Below the pieces are notes generated by a model, which was not told the DNA's origin, searched no databases, and saw nothing but the letters and a program-made list of their open reading frames with translations. 64,000 bases of DNA from Halanaerobiales bacterium (GTDB lineage: Bacteria > Bacillota > Halanaerobiia > Halanaerobiales > Halanaerobiaceae): positions 25,184 to 89,183 of the forward strand of contig JADQBT010000020.1 in assembly GCA_016278485.1 (NCBI GenBank). The letters are read 5' to 3'. Shown one piece after another: positions 42,832-53,103 of the stretch (position 1 is its first letter; the number at the start of each line of letters is the position of its first letter). The position numbers were made by a program, and so were the translations under genes.

Positions 42832-43728
42832 CTAATTTTTTTTGTACTGTTCTATTTCTCTTTTTATTCCATCTTCAAATTTCATTGGTTGATAACCTAA
42901 ATCTTTGGCTGCCTGTTCATGAGAATAATGTCTATCCTCACCCATTCTCTGAACTCTTTCAATATAATTAATTTTATTTAAAGAGATAAATTTAAGTAAC
43001 TTTGCCATTAATACGCTAATATTTAATGGTACACTTAAAAAATAAGTTTTTTTCTCAAGACCATCTGATATTAACTTAAAAACTTCCATCATTGTTATTG
43101 GTCGTTCTCCAGATAAAATATATTTTTTGTTTTTAGTTATTTTTTCAGATTTAGTTAAAACTTTATAATAAGCCTTCCCTAAATCTCTTGCATTAACAGG
43201 TTGTAGAAGGCTTTTGCCATTTTCTATAACAGGCATTATTCTTAGATAATCAATCATTTTAATAAATCTACTCATATTACTATCACATAAATCTCCATAA
43301 ATCATTGTTGGTCTTAAAATATTAACATTTATTTGTGCATTTTTACTCTGTTTTAAGAGGTTAGATATTTTTTCTTCAACTTTTTTATATTCATGAGATG
43401 CTTTTTTATATTTAGAATAAATTCCAGTAGTATGTACCAGCACCACTTTGCTGACTTTATTTTGCAAAGAATATTTAACTACTGCAGGAGAGTGATGAAT
43501 ATTATAAATATGCATCACTTTATCTACACCGACCATTGCTTTGGCAATTGTTTCTTCTTTATCTAAATCTCCAACTATTTTTTCTATATTTAAGCCACTA
43601 TTATCTAAAAGAGATGTATCAGAACTTTCTCTAACAATACATTTTATTTTGTCTTTATACTTATGGTTAATTAATTCTTTTAAAAAATATCTACCGCTAT
43701 GGCCAGTTATTCCTGTGACTAATAACAT
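42832..43728 (-). CDS. SDR-family nucleotide-sugar epimerase/reductase
   Basis: This 298-aa extended SDR has TGITGHSGRYFLKEL at the N-terminus (GxxGxxG) and LRPTMIYGD in the middle. The YxxxK motif is not in its usual setting (HTTGIYSKYKKASHEYKKVE), so it may be a reductase like WbpV/WreQ rather than an epimerase. Beside a WbpM-type dehydratase and a PglC-like transferase, reduction of UDP-4-keto-6-deoxy-GlcNAc to UDP-QuiNAc or FucNAc is likely. The ATG at 43728 (GAGGTG) is preferred to the adjoining TTG. Confidence 0.75.
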   Translation of the reverse strand: MLLVTGITGHSGRYFLKELINHKYKDKIKCIVRESSDTSLLDNSGLNIEKIVGDLDKEETIAKAMVGVDKVMHIYNIHHSPAVVKYSLQNKVSKVVLVHTTGIYSKYKKASHEYKKVEEKISNLLKQSKNAQINVNILRPTMIYGDLCDSNMSRFIKMIDYLRIMPVIENGKSLLQPVNARDLGKAYYKVLTKSEKITKNKKYILSGERPITMMEVFKLISDGLEKKTYFLSVPLNISVLMAKLLKFISLNKINYIERVQRMGEDRHYSHEQAAKDLGYQPMKFEDGIKREIEQYKKN

Positions 43729-43743
43729 CAATACACCTCTTTG

Positions 43744-44718
43744 CTATAAATTATCCTTATACCATTCGATAGCTTCAGCAAAACCTGATTTAAAATCCCA
43801 GTCTGGATTATAATTTAGTAATTCTTGTGCTTTTGAAATATCTGCTAAACTATGTCTAATATCTCCCGGTCTTTCTGAGACATGCTTAGCTTTTCTATCT
43901 ATATCAAATTTTTCACACATTAAATCATAAATCTGATTAATGGTGAATCTTTCTCCATAGGCAATATTAAATGCTTCTCCAGCAGCTTGGCTGCCTGCCA
44001 AGCAGGCTTTAAGATTAGCTTCTATTACATTTTCTATATAAGTAAAGTCTCTTGACTGCTCACCATCACCATAAATTTCTACCTGATTACCATTTTTTAA
44101 TATTTTTATAAATTTAGGTATGACAGCTGCATACTCAGAAAATGGATCCTGTCTTCTGCCAAAGACATTAAAGTATCTTAAGCCTATACATTCTAAATCA
44201 TAAACTTCTGTATAAAGTTTAGCATATTTTTCTTTAACTGATTTTGTTAAAGCATAGGGAGATAAAACCTGACCCTCTTTACCCTCTTCTTTTGGTAATT
44301 CTTTGGAATCACCATAAACAGAAGAAGAAGAAGCATAAACAAACTTTTTAACATTATTGACTCTGGCTGCTTCCATCATATTGGAAGTGCCTTTAATATT
44401 ATTATCTTCATAAATTAGAGGTTCTCGCATTGAGCGTGGCACAGAACCTAATGCTGCCTGATGTAAGATATAATCAACACCCTCTACAGCTTCTAAACAG
44501 CACATATAATCCCTAATATCTCCTTCGATAAAGTCGAAGTTTTCATGATCTATAAATTCTTCTATATTTTCTTTTTTGCCATTAGATAAGTTATCTATTC
44601 CTATTACTTCATAGCCTAAATTAAGTACAGCTTCAACTAAATTAGAGCCTATAAATCCTGCTGCACCTGTTATTAAAAATACAGAGTCATCTGCAAATTT
44701 TAAATCCTGATATCCCAT
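43744..44718 (-). CDS. UDP-N-acetylglucosamine(uronate) 4-epimerase, WbpP/TviC type
   Basis: This 324-aa extended SDR has ITGAAGFIGSNLVEAVL at residues about 17-33, DNLSNGKKEN, HQAALGSVPRSM (the conserved family pattern), a complete SSSSVYGDS plus YALTK catalytic set, and RYFNVFGRRQDP. It matches the WbpP/TviC group, which epimerises C4 of UDP-GlcNAc or UDP-GlcNAcA. Adjacent to the TviB-like dehydrogenase, four bases away, the pair should make UDP-GalNAcA. The ATG follows GGAGGC. Confidence 0.9.
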   Translation of the reverse strand: MGYQDLKFADDSVFLITGAAGFIGSNLVEAVLNLGYEVIGIDNLSNGKKENIEEFIDHENFDFIEGDIRDYMCCLEAVEGVDYILHQAALGSVPRSMREPLIYEDNNIKGTSNMMEAARVNNVKKFVYASSSSVYGDSKELPKEEGKEGQVLSPYALTKSVKEKYAKLYTEVYDLECIGLRYFNVFGRRQDPFSEYAAVIPKFIKILKNGNQVEIYGDGEQSRDFTYIENVIEANLKACLAGSQAAGEAFNIAYGERFTINQIYDLMCEKFDIDRKAKHVSERPGDIRHSLADISKAQELLNYNPDWDFKSGFAEAIEWYKDNL

Positions 44719-44721
44719 TAA

Positions 44722-46050
44722 TTAAAGCCTCCAGTATATATAGTTTTCAGATTTTGCTTCTTTTTTATCAAATATTCCTTTAACATCCATCAATACATAA
44801 CCATTATTATCTGTCTGAGCATCTTGATAATATAAGTCTTTTATATTTTGTAAATTTAATTCAGCAAAATCAGCGTGTGCAACAGCAAAAATCACAGCAT
44901 CAGCATCCTTAATCTCATTTGTATTAATTGTTTCTATACCATAAACTTCTTTAAGTTCTTCTTGATCTGCTACCGGATCAACTATTTCTACTTCTACACC
45001 ATATTCTTCTAATTCATTTATTAAATCGACCACTTTAGTGTTCCTGACATCAGGACAGTTTTCTTTAAAAGTAATTCCGAAGATAACAACTTTTGAACCT
45101 TTTATCTGCTTATTTGCTTTAATCATCTTTTTAACAGTTTGTTCTGCTGTATATTTGCCCATATTATCATTTATTTTTCTGCCAGATAATATAATCTGGG
45201 AATGGTAACCGATTTGTTCTGCTTTATAAGTTAGATAATAAGGATCTACCCCAATACAGTGTCCTCCCACTAGTCCAGGAGTAAAGTTTAAAAAGTTCCA
45301 CTTGGTTCCTGCAGCCTCTAAAACTGATTTTGTATCTATACCTAATTTATCAAAAATAACTGACAATTCATTCATAAATGCAATATTTATATCTCTCTGT
45401 GCGTTTTCTATTACTTTAGCTGCTTCAGCTACTTTAATGCTTTCTGCTTTATGTACTCCTGCATCTACTACCATTTCATAAACTGCAGCTATCTCATCTA
45501 AAGATTCCTGATCCATCCCAGAAACCACTTTAACTATTGTATTTAATCTATGTACTTTGTCTCCAGGATTAATTCTTTCCGGTGAATAACCAACTTTAAA
45601 ATCCTTACCGCATTTCAACCCTGATTCTTCCTCTAAAATAGGAATACAGATTTCTTCAGTTACCCCCGGATAGACTGTTGATTCATAAACTACTATTGAA
45701 CCTTCAGTTAAGTTTCTACCAACTGTTCTACTTGCTGATTTAACTATTGATAGATCTGGATTTTTATCTATTGTTATTGGTGTTGGTACTGCAACTATAT
45801 GAAATTTAGCTTCTTTTAATTTGCTTTCATCTGCAGTAAAAAAAGCAGTAGATTCTTTTACTGCCTGATCTCCTGCCTCTTTAGTTACATCTATACCTTG
45901 TTTATATTTTTCTACCTTTTTCTGATTGATGTCAAAAGCAATAACATCTGCTTTTTCTGCAAAAGCCACTGCTAAAGGTAAACCTACATAACCCAATCCA
46001 ACAATAGATATTTTTTCTTGTTTTTCTTTAAATAATTTTGATAGTTTCAT
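44722..46050 (-). CDS. UDP-N-acetylhexosamine 6-dehydrogenase, TviB/WbpO type
   Basis: This 442-aa NAD-dependent dehydrogenase has SIVGLGYVGLPLAVAFAEK at the N-terminus and VVYESTVYPGVTEE with YSPERINPGDK. The catalytic Cys is in GLVGGHCIGVDPYYL (about residue 260), and FGITFKENCPDVRNTKV sits in the C-terminal UDP-binding domain. It oxidises C6 of a UDP-HexNAc to the uronic acid in two steps. I use the ATG at 46050, four bases past the wecB stop. An upstream in-frame extension overlaps wecB and is rejected. A decayed second copy of the 3' half lies at 53.1-53.5 kb. Confidence 0.9.
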   Translation of the reverse strand: MKLSKLFKEKQEKISIVGLGYVGLPLAVAFAEKADVIAFDINQKKVEKYKQGIDVTKEAGDQAVKESTAFFTADESKLKEAKFHIVAVPTPITIDKNPDLSIVKSASRTVGRNLTEGSIVVYESTVYPGVTEEICIPILEEESGLKCGKDFKVGYSPERINPGDKVHRLNTIVKVVSGMDQESLDEIAAVYEMVVDAGVHKAESIKVAEAAKVIENAQRDINIAFMNELSVIFDKLGIDTKSVLEAAGTKWNFLNFTPGLVGGHCIGVDPYYLTYKAEQIGYHSQIILSGRKINDNMGKYTAEQTVKKMIKANKQIKGSKVVIFGITFKENCPDVRNTKVVDLINELEEYGVEVEIVDPVADQEELKEVYGIETINTNEIKDADAVIFAVAHADFAELNLQNIKDLYYQDAQTDNNGYVLMDVKGIFDKKEAKSENYIYWRL

Positions 46051-46054
46051 TTTA

Positions 46055-47209
46055 TCACTTTCCATTATTTTTTTTAATATATGAATTTTTTCTCCAAATA
46101 ATATCATCAATAATCTTAGCATAACTCTGAATAAGTTTAACTACTTTAACCGATACATTGTCATCCTGATAATCATCAGCTAAATAACTTATTTCATTAT
46201 TTTTTTCCATATTTCTACTTAAGTCAACAGACTGAACTATATCTTTTTCAGTTATACCGCCGATCACAACTGTACCCTTGTCTAATACCTCTGGCCTTTC
46301 TGTAGAAGTTCTAATTAAAACTCCTGGAAAACCTAAAATAGCAGATTCCTCAGATAAGGTTCCGCTGTCAGATAAAGTACAGAAAGAATTTAACTGAAGT
46401 TTATTATAATCAAAAAAGCCGAAAGGTTTTAACTGCTTAATTAAAGGATGAAATTTAAAGCCGCGTTCCTCAATTCTTTTTTTGCTTCTTGGATGAGTCG
46501 AATAAACAACTGGCATCTGATATTTTTTAGCAATATCATTTAAAGCATTCATTAAAGATAAAAAGTTTTCTTCATTATCTACATTTTCTTCCCTATGAGC
46601 TGAAACAAGAATATAATTATCTGCTTCTAAATTTAATTCTCCTAAAACATTACTGTTATTTATTTCTTCTTTATGTTTTTTTATTACTTCTGTCATTGGT
46701 GAACCCGTGACAAAAATATGTTCTTTTCTAATACCTTCCGATAAAAGATATCTGCGGCTGTGTTCTGTATATGGTAGGTTAATGTCAGAAATATGATCTA
46801 CAATTTTTCTGTTTATTTCTTCTGGTACATTTTGATCAAAACATCTATTGCCAGCTTCCATATGGAAAATAGGAATTTTTAATCTCTTAGCAGCTATAGA
46901 GCAGAGAGCTGAGTTTGTATCACCCAAGATTAGTAATGCATCTGGTGTTTCTTGAGTTAAAAGTTCATATGATTTTGAAATTATATTGCCAATAGTCTCA
47001 CCTAAATGTTTTCCTACAGCCTCAAGATAATGATTTGGCTCTCTTAAACCCAGTTCATCAAAAAAGACTTGATTTAACTCATAATCAAAATTTTGACCTG
47101 TATGTACTAAGTTATGATTAAAATACCTATCACAAGCTTTTATAACCTCAGATAAGCGTATAATCTCAGGTCTGGTTCCTACAATAGTCATTACTTTTAA
47201 CTTATCCAT
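46055..47209 (-). CDS. wecB: UDP-N-acetylglucosamine 2-epimerase (non-hydrolysing), CapG type
   Basis: This 384-aa GT-B-fold epimerase has VGTRPEIIRLSEVI at the N-terminus, LGDTNSALCSIAAKR, HMEAGNRCFDQNVPEEINR, SAHREENVDNEENF and SDSGTLSEESAILGFPGV. These are all the hallmark blocks of WecB/MnaA. Directly after capE and capF it takes the CapG role, converting UDP-N-acetyl-L-pneumosamine to UDP-L-FucNAc by C2 epimerisation. The ATG has GGAGG upstream. Confidence 0.92.
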   Translation of the reverse strand: MDKLKVMTIVGTRPEIIRLSEVIKACDRYFNHNLVHTGQNFDYELNQVFFDELGLREPNHYLEAVGKHLGETIGNIISKSYELLTQETPDALLILGDTNSALCSIAAKRLKIPIFHMEAGNRCFDQNVPEEINRKIVDHISDINLPYTEHSRRYLLSEGIRKEHIFVTGSPMTEVIKKHKEEINNSNVLGELNLEADNYILVSAHREENVDNEENFLSLMNALNDIAKKYQMPVVYSTHPRSKKRIEERGFKFHPLIKQLKPFGFFDYNKLQLNSFCTLSDSGTLSEESAILGFPGVLIRTSTERPEVLDKGTVVIGGITEKDIVQSVDLSRNMEKNNEISYLADDYQDDNVSVKVVKLIQSYAKIIDDIIWRKNSYIKKNNGK

Positions 47210-47213
47210 TTAA

Positions 47214-48323
47214 TTAAACCTCCAAAAAGTATGTATCGGGATTATCTGGGTCATAACATTCATTGGCCCACATTACTGTAACCATGTTTGTATCACCAGT
47301 GTTTTCTATATTGTGGGTATAACCTGTTGGTATATCTACTACTTCTAATTTATTTTCACTTACCTCATATTCGATTACCTCATCAGAATAAATATGTCTA
47401 AATCTAATTATGCCCTGACCGCTGACTACTAAAAATTTTTCGTTCTTAGTGTGATGCCAGTGGTTACCCTTAATTATACCCGGTTTGGAAACATTGATAG
47501 AAACCTGTCCACTATTTTCAGTTCTTAACATTTCAGTAAAAGAACCTCTATCATCCTGTTGCATTTTTAAATCATAAGAAAAGTTATCTTCCGGTAGATA
47601 ACTTAAATACGTACTGTATAATTTTTTAGTAAATTCATCTCCCATATCAGGTAAGCAAAGATTTTCTCTATTTTCTTTAAAGCTTTTTATCAATTCTGCT
47701 AATTTACCAAGTTTAACACTATGAGTTAACGGTACTTTGCAGTATTTATCTTCTTTTACTACTACATTATCTAAAGCATTAATGAACTGGTCTACTACAT
47801 CATCGATATAGGCTAGAGTTAAATCAACATCTGGATCATGAACTTCAATTTCTAAATCATGAGCTATATTATGACAGAAAGTTGCTACAACAGAGTTATA
47901 GTTTGGTTTTGACCACTTACCAAAAAGGTTGGGTAACCGATATACATAGACTTCTGCTCCATTTTCTCTACCGTATTCAAAAATTACTTCTTCACCAGCT
48001 TTTTTACTTCTACCATAGGGATTATCTAATTTAGCCTGAATGGACGAGGTAATCAGTACAGATGCTTTATTATCATGTTTTTTTAATAAATTTAGAACCT
48101 TAGAAGTAAAACCATAATTACCTTTCATAAATTCTTCATCATTTTCTGGACGATTAACACCTGCCAGATGATAAACAAAATCACATTCTTTAGTGTATAT
48201 ATTTAATAACTTTTCGTCTGTTTGCCTATCAAAGCAGAATACTTCTTCATAACCTCTATTTCTAAGTTCACCTCTTAAGTTTTTGCCAACAAAACCTTCT
48301 GAACCTGTCACTAATATTTTCAT
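47214..48323 (-). CDS. capF: CapF: UDP-sugar reductase with C-terminal cupin
   Basis: This 369-aa bifunctional protein has an N-terminal SDR domain (VTGSEGFVGKNL, with PYGRSKKAGEE as the catalytic region, about residues 106-117). The C-terminal cupin (GNHWHHTKNEKFLVVSGQG, about residues 280-298) carries metal-binding His residues. In the CapE-CapF-CapG pathway of Staphylococcus capsule 5/8 it epimerises C3 and reduces C4 to give UDP-N-acetyl-L-pneumosamine. It is flanked by capE and wecB in the canonical order, with 16 and 4 bases between. The ATG follows GGAAGG. Confidence 0.93.
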   Translation of the reverse strand: MKILVTGSEGFVGKNLRGELRNRGYEEVFCFDRQTDEKLLNIYTKECDFVYHLAGVNRPENDEEFMKGNYGFTSKVLNLLKKHDNKASVLITSSIQAKLDNPYGRSKKAGEEVIFEYGRENGAEVYVYRLPNLFGKWSKPNYNSVVATFCHNIAHDLEIEVHDPDVDLTLAYIDDVVDQFINALDNVVVKEDKYCKVPLTHSVKLGKLAELIKSFKENRENLCLPDMGDEFTKKLYSTYLSYLPEDNFSYDLKMQQDDRGSFTEMLRTENSGQVSINVSKPGIIKGNHWHHTKNEKFLVVSGQGIIRFRHIYSDEVIEYEVSENKLEVVDIPTGYTHNIENTGDTNMVTVMWANECYDPDNPDTYFLEV

Positions 48324-48339
48324 TAAAGATCAACCTTCC

Positions 48340-49359
48340 TTATTCAGGCCAATTTTTTAATTCATTCTGAACATAATCAAGTTCTAATAACTTTTCTTTT
48401 ATTTCTTCAACTGATAGTCTCTGTGTATTATGAGAATTATACTCTCGGTCTATTGAAAGTTCTTCTTCACCTTCTACAAAATATTTGTCATAATTTAAGT
48501 TTCTGGTATCAGCTGGTACCCTAAAAAAATTTCCCATATCTTCAGCCACTAAATATTCTTCTTTTGTAAGTAAGGTCTCATATAATTTTTCTCCATGTCT
48601 AGTACCAATTATTTTTATATCATTATCAGAGTTAAATAACTCTTTAATTGCCATAGCTAAATCACCAATTGTACAGGCTGGAGCCTTTTGAACCATTATA
48701 TCTCCTGCTTTTGCATTCTCATAAGCAAAGATTACTAATTCTACTGCTTCTTCTAATTTCATTAAAAATCTTGTCATAGCTGGATTAGTTACAGTTATGT
48801 CTTCATCATTTTTTATTTGTTTTATAAATAATGGAATTACAGATCCACGAGATGCCATTACATTACCATAACGAGTACCACAAATCACTGTTTCTTCTGT
48901 AGATAACTTTTGTGATTTAGCAACAAATACTTTTTCCATCATAGCTTTAGAAATACCCATAGCATTAATAGGGTAAGCTGCTTTATCAGTTGATAAACAA
49001 ATAACTTTTTCCACACCACTGGCTACAGCTGCATTAAGCACATTATTAGTACCTAAAATATTTGTTTTAACAGCTTCTATTGGAAAAAACTCACAGGAAG
49101 GAACCTGTTTTAAAGCTGCAGCATGAAAGATATAATCTACTCCATGCATTGCATCTCTCAAGCTGTTTTCATCTCTTACATTACCAATGAAAAACTTTAT
49201 TTTATCATTCTTATATTTTTTGCGCATATCATTCTGTTTTTTCTCGTCACGAGAAAAAATTCTTATTTCTCTTATATCTATGTCTAAAAATCTTTTTAAG
49301 ACTGCATTACCAAATGAACCTGTACCACCTGTTATTAATAGTGTTTTGTTTTTAAACAT
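48340..49359 (-). CDS. capE: CapE: UDP-GlcNAc 4,6-dehydratase/5-epimerase
   Basis: This 339-aa soluble dehydratase has ITGGTGSFGNAVLKRFL at the N-terminus and FHAAALKQVPSCEFFP. LSTDKAAYPINAMGISKAM has Met in place of the catalytic Tyr, typical of the group, and RYGNVMASRGSVIPLF follows. It starts L-FucNAc synthesis by inverting C5 while making the 4-keto-6-deoxy sugar. It has no membrane helices, unlike the WbpM-type enzyme in the same operon, so the two feed different pathways. The ATG follows GAGGATGG. Confidence 0.93.
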   Translation of the reverse strand: MFKNKTLLITGGTGSFGNAVLKRFLDIDIREIRIFSRDEKKQNDMRKKYKNDKIKFFIGNVRDENSLRDAMHGVDYIFHAAALKQVPSCEFFPIEAVKTNILGTNNVLNAAVASGVEKVICLSTDKAAYPINAMGISKAMMEKVFVAKSQKLSTEETVICGTRYGNVMASRGSVIPLFIKQIKNDEDITVTNPAMTRFLMKLEEAVELVIFAYENAKAGDIMVQKAPACTIGDLAMAIKELFNSDNDIKIIGTRHGEKLYETLLTKEEYLVAEDMGNFFRVPADTRNLNYDKYFVEGEEELSIDREYNSHNTQRLSVEEIKEKLLELDYVQNELKNWPE

Positions 49360-49403
49360 TATTGAACCATCCTCTTTAAAATAGATAACAATCAGTTTGA
49401 TAT

Positions 49404-50555
49404 TTAATTCAAAAATTTTTCTAATAAATTCACTTTATTTTTATAGTCAAAACAATTATTTTCTTTAGTATAATTTGACATGAATTTTATTTTATCTAGT
49501 GGTAAATTAGTAATTTTAGTTAACTTTTTATAAATTTTTTTCTTATTACTAATATCTACCCAAAAGCCATTTTTTCCTTCTTTCAGGTATTTCTTTAAAT
49601 CACTAGTTTTATTAGTAATGACTGGGGTTCCACAAGTAATAGATTCTACAAACTTGGTTGGAAAACCAGCCATATTTGCTTTGTTTTTTTCTCTAAAAAA
49701 TATTGTAAAATCTGATTTTTTTGTTAATAAAATTACTTTTTCATGAGATATTCGGCCATGAAAATGAGTGAACTTTTTTATATCTCTTATTTTAGATTTA
49801 TGTTCCGGATAAATATCTAAATACTCATTTGTATCTAAACCTACTAAATTAAATTCAATATTTAAATTTTTATTATAGATGTTAATAAGACTCTCAATTA
49901 CTAAATTAATTTTATCTTTATTGTTTCCTGGTGAACCAGCATATATAAAACTTAGTTTGTTATTATTGTTATTAACATTTACATTCCATTTTTTATTACT
50001 AGTATCTACTAATGGCGGTAAAATAATTTTATTATTTATATTATCATAATAATCAGCTAAAAAATCACTAATACAAATTAAACCATCCAATTTTTTATTA
50101 ACTAATCTCATTCTTAATTCTGAATCCAAAAACTTTAATAATCCATGTAAATTATATCTGCTTAATCCGTACCATTCAGTACAATCAGCAATTAACTTTA
50201 TCTTATTCTCCTTACAATAATTAATTAATTTTAAAGAAGCAATTGCAGGGAAATTATAAATTATAATGTGACTATATTTTTTATCATTTTCCTTAATAAA
50301 TTTTTTTATTTTTTTGATAGAGGTGACATAATTTACCCATTTAATTAAATGTTTAGGATAAGAAATTATCCAATAATCAAATTTTTCAAACTCATTTCTA
50401 TTTTCCCAAAAATTGTCATTGTTATGATCTTTTGTCACTCCTAAAAAATCAACGTTACATTTTAATTCTTTCAGCAATTTACCATTTGCTATTACTCTAT
50501 GAGAAGCAGCATTCTTATCAGGCAGTTCAAAACCACCGATATATAATATATTCAT
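49404..50555 (-). CDS. GT4-like glycosyltransferase
   Basis: This 383-aa GT-B transferase starts MNILYIGGFELPDKNAASHR, typical of family 4 enzymes, with FIYAGSPGNNKDKINLVIES opening the C-terminal domain and GFPTKFVESITCGTPVI as the donor-site region, where one Glu of E-x7-E is replaced. Very AT-rich coding with many Lys/Asn codons suggests a different origin from the flanking nucleotide-sugar genes. Donor and acceptor are unknown. The ATG follows GGAGATTC. Confidence 0.8.
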   Translation of the reverse strand: MNILYIGGFELPDKNAASHRVIANGKLLKELKCNVDFLGVTKDHNNDNFWENRNEFEKFDYWIISYPKHLIKWVNYVTSIKKIKKFIKENDKKYSHIIIYNFPAIASLKLINYCKENKIKLIADCTEWYGLSRYNLHGLLKFLDSELRMRLVNKKLDGLICISDFLADYYDNINNKIILPPLVDTSNKKWNVNVNNNNNKLSFIYAGSPGNNKDKINLVIESLINIYNKNLNIEFNLVGLDTNEYLDIYPEHKSKIRDIKKFTHFHGRISHEKVILLTKKSDFTIFFREKNKANMAGFPTKFVESITCGTPVITNKTSDLKKYLKEGKNGFWVDISNKKKIYKKLTKITNLPLDKIKFMSNYTKENNCFDYKNKVNLLEKFLN

Positions 50556-50574
50556 TCAAAGAATCTCCTTTATA

Positions 50575-51777
50575 CTATACAAAAATTAATTTATTAATGA
50601 ATTTACTAAATTCTTTTTTAGCTATTTCAAAATTATGTTCTTCAATAGTATTTTTATAATTATTATCCCCTAGCTTAATTCTAAAATCATCTTCTTTATA
50701 TAATTTAATAATCTTTTTAAATAAATCAGTAGGAGAATTAGGTTTAAAAACTAAGCCATTATACTTATCTTTCACAAAATCTTTAGTCTGTAGATAATCG
50801 GTTATAATTACAGGCAAATTATAATACCCAGCTTCAAAAGCTGGTCTTGATTGATGTGGTTTTGTTGAAGGAACTACTAAGATATCAGACGCTGAGTAAA
50901 CTGTAGACATATCCTCTTGTAGTCCGAGAGGAATTATATTAATATTATTTTTGATTTTATTCAATACTTCTTTTTTATAAACATATTTTTTATATTTTAA
51001 GACTTTATAAACTTTTTGTTTTAGTTCATAGTTAAATTTAATCTTGTTTTTTAAATTACCAGCCAATAATAAATTAATATTGTTGTCTTTTGGAATTTGG
51101 TCAAAAGCTTTAACAATAATATGAATTCCTTTTAATTTTGAAAGCCCCCCAACATATAATACATTAAAAACATTTTCTATATCTAATTTTTCACATGCAA
51201 TATCTTTAGTTATTTTCTTCTTAGAATTTTTTGAAAGTGTATTTTTAATTACTATAGTTTCTGGGTTATTCAACTTAGCATAATTTTTATCATAATCAGA
51301 TAAAAATACTACTCCATCAAAAAAATTGTTTAAAGATTTTATTTTTATTTTTTCTCTCAAACCATATTTTTTTTCTAAAAATGTTTCACGCACTATGCAA
51401 ATAGATTTTATCTTTTTATTTATTATACTTCCAAAAGGAGCTAATACTGAACTGTTCAAAATGACCATATCCGGGGAAATATTATTAATTAAGTTTTTCC
51501 AGTAGAATATATTTTTCCATGCTAAAATACCTTTCCAAAATCCAAAACTAAATATAGAACTATTTCCACTATAATATGAAAATGTTGGTATTGTTTTTTT
51601 TATTAACTTTAAATTTATATTCTTATTTTCAAATTCTTTATATATATATTTTGATCCACTGTTAGGCAAAAGAACAGTCACTTTAAAATCACTACTTAAA
51701 AAATCTACTAAATTAATAAAACTTTTACTAGCTCCCCCAAGATTAGCACAATGATGTATTAATAAAACTTCATTCAT
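50575..51777 (-). CDS. GT4 glycosyltransferase
   Basis: This 400-aa GT-B transferase has HHCANLGGASKSFINLVDFL at the N-terminus (the glycine-rich acceptor loop) and VLYVGGLSKLKGIHIIVKAF at the domain junction. VVPSTKPHQSRPAFEAGYYN is the donor-site region, with Glu near the expected E-x7-E position. It is one of two adjacent AT-rich GT4 genes next to the polymerase, so it probably adds a late residue of the repeat unit. The ATG follows GGAGG. Confidence 0.83.
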   Translation of the reverse strand: MNEVLLIHHCANLGGASKSFINLVDFLSSDFKVTVLLPNSGSKYIYKEFENKNINLKLIKKTIPTFSYYSGNSSIFSFGFWKGILAWKNIFYWKNLINNISPDMVILNSSVLAPFGSIINKKIKSICIVRETFLEKKYGLREKIKIKSLNNFFDGVVFLSDYDKNYAKLNNPETIVIKNTLSKNSKKKITKDIACEKLDIENVFNVLYVGGLSKLKGIHIIVKAFDQIPKDNNINLLLAGNLKNKIKFNYELKQKVYKVLKYKKYVYKKEVLNKIKNNINIIPLGLQEDMSTVYSASDILVVPSTKPHQSRPAFEAGYYNLPVIITDYLQTKDFVKDKYNGLVFKPNSPTDLFKKIIKLYKEDDFRIKLGDNNYKNTIEEHNFEIAKKEFSKFINKLIFV

Positions 51778-51807
51778 TCTTTTCCTCCATAATTATTATT
51801 AATTATA

Positions 51808-53037
51808 TTATCTATCAATTGAATATCTATAAGAAACTGGAAAAATCACAAAGATACTAACACCAAGCGAAAATCCAATCGTATTAAAATTTATTAGCAT
51901 AAATAAAGCAACTAATATGCTTAATGAAAGAACTGAGTAATTTCTTGAATAAATATTTACAAAAGGTTTAAATAAAATAATAAGTGTAATAATCGTCCCC
52001 ATAAATATACCAAATCTCGCATAATTATCTAACAAAAACGAATGTCCTCCTATATATTGATTTTGTCTAAAAATTGACCCTAAAATTGGATAATCAAAAA
52101 AAGTTTTAATGCTTCTTAAATATAAATCTATTCTTGCTTTAAAAGATCCTACAAAGTTATTGCTTTGAAAACTTTCTAAAATATCATTATATTTTCTTAA
52201 ATGCATTGTACCTTCAAGTGAAATTTTAATAATAGAATTAATATAAGGAAACATAAAATATAAACTTAATAATATAAACAAAAATGAATAAGCCAAAATA
52301 AAAAATCGTTTGAAATTAATTTTATTTATTAAGATAATTATACTAGTAGTAATTAAGGTTATTAACAATGCAATAGTATAACTAGATTTGAAAATTATAT
52401 AATATGAAATTATTAAAATAAATAATAAATAAAAATTAAGAAGAGTTGATTTTAAAACTTTATTATAAACTAAATAAAATATACTTGGTACTAAGATAAC
52501 TAAATTATATATAAACCCATATCCTCCGATACCTCTTATAGTATAATACTCAAAGCCTGTAAAAGAACTAGATAATTTCCTGGATATATAAGGATAAATT
52601 TCATAAGCCCTTAAGGTTATAAATATCCAAATAGGAATTATAAAAAGAATAATCCAAAATATCAGTTTCAGATATTTTGGTTTTTTCCTAATATACACAT
52701 CAGAAATAAATCCCATAAAGGTTAAAATAATAAATTGTGATTGTTGAATTAATAATGAGATATTTCTCTTAAATAAAATTAATAATGCAATATAAATAAT
52801 ATATGTAAATATAAAAATCGAGCTTATACTCGGTTTTATAAAAACATTTGGAAACAATAAAATAGTTGAAAATAACCAAATAAATGAGCTAATTATCGCA
52901 AAAAATCTAGCAAAATCAATAACAGTCAGTGGCGGTGATATAGCCCAAATAAATATATATATCGCAGAAAAAAAATTAATTTTTTCAAGAAGTTTCATAA
53001 ACAAGATTTTTTGATAAAAATTTTTCTTGCAGTTCAT
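51808..53037 (-). CDS. Wzy-type O-antigen/polysaccharide polymerase
   Basis: This 409-aa inner-membrane protein has 10 or more transmembrane segments spread over its length and one larger hydrophilic loop (about residues 270-330, with KARIDLYLRSIKTFFDYPIL and GGHSFLLDNYARFG), the layout of O-antigen ligase/polymerase-like proteins. It should join lipid-linked repeat units at the outer face of the membrane. Like other Wzy proteins it is poorly conserved, and the call rests on topology and context between GT and wzx genes. The ATG follows GAGGATAT. Confidence 0.82.
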   Translation of the reverse strand: MNCKKNFYQKILFMKLLEKINFFSAIYIFIWAISPPLTVIDFARFFAIISSFIWLFSTILLFPNVFIKPSISSIFIFTYIIYIALLILFKRNISLLIQQSQFIILTFMGFISDVYIRKKPKYLKLIFWIILFIIPIWIFITLRAYEIYPYISRKLSSSFTGFEYYTIRGIGGYGFIYNLVILVPSIFYLVYNKVLKSTLLNFYLLFILIISYYIIFKSSYTIALLITLITTSIIILINKINFKRFFILAYSFLFILLSLYFMFPYINSIIKISLEGTMHLRKYNDILESFQSNNFVGSFKARIDLYLRSIKTFFDYPILGSIFRQNQYIGGHSFLLDNYARFGIFMGTIITLIILFKPFVNIYSRNYSVLSLSILVALFMLINFNTIGFSLGVSIFVIFPVSYRYSIDR

Positions 53038-53103
53038 ATTATATCCTCACTAATTCATTATTTAATTACAAAAAATCTACATTCTCCAATAATAGCACAT
53101 ATT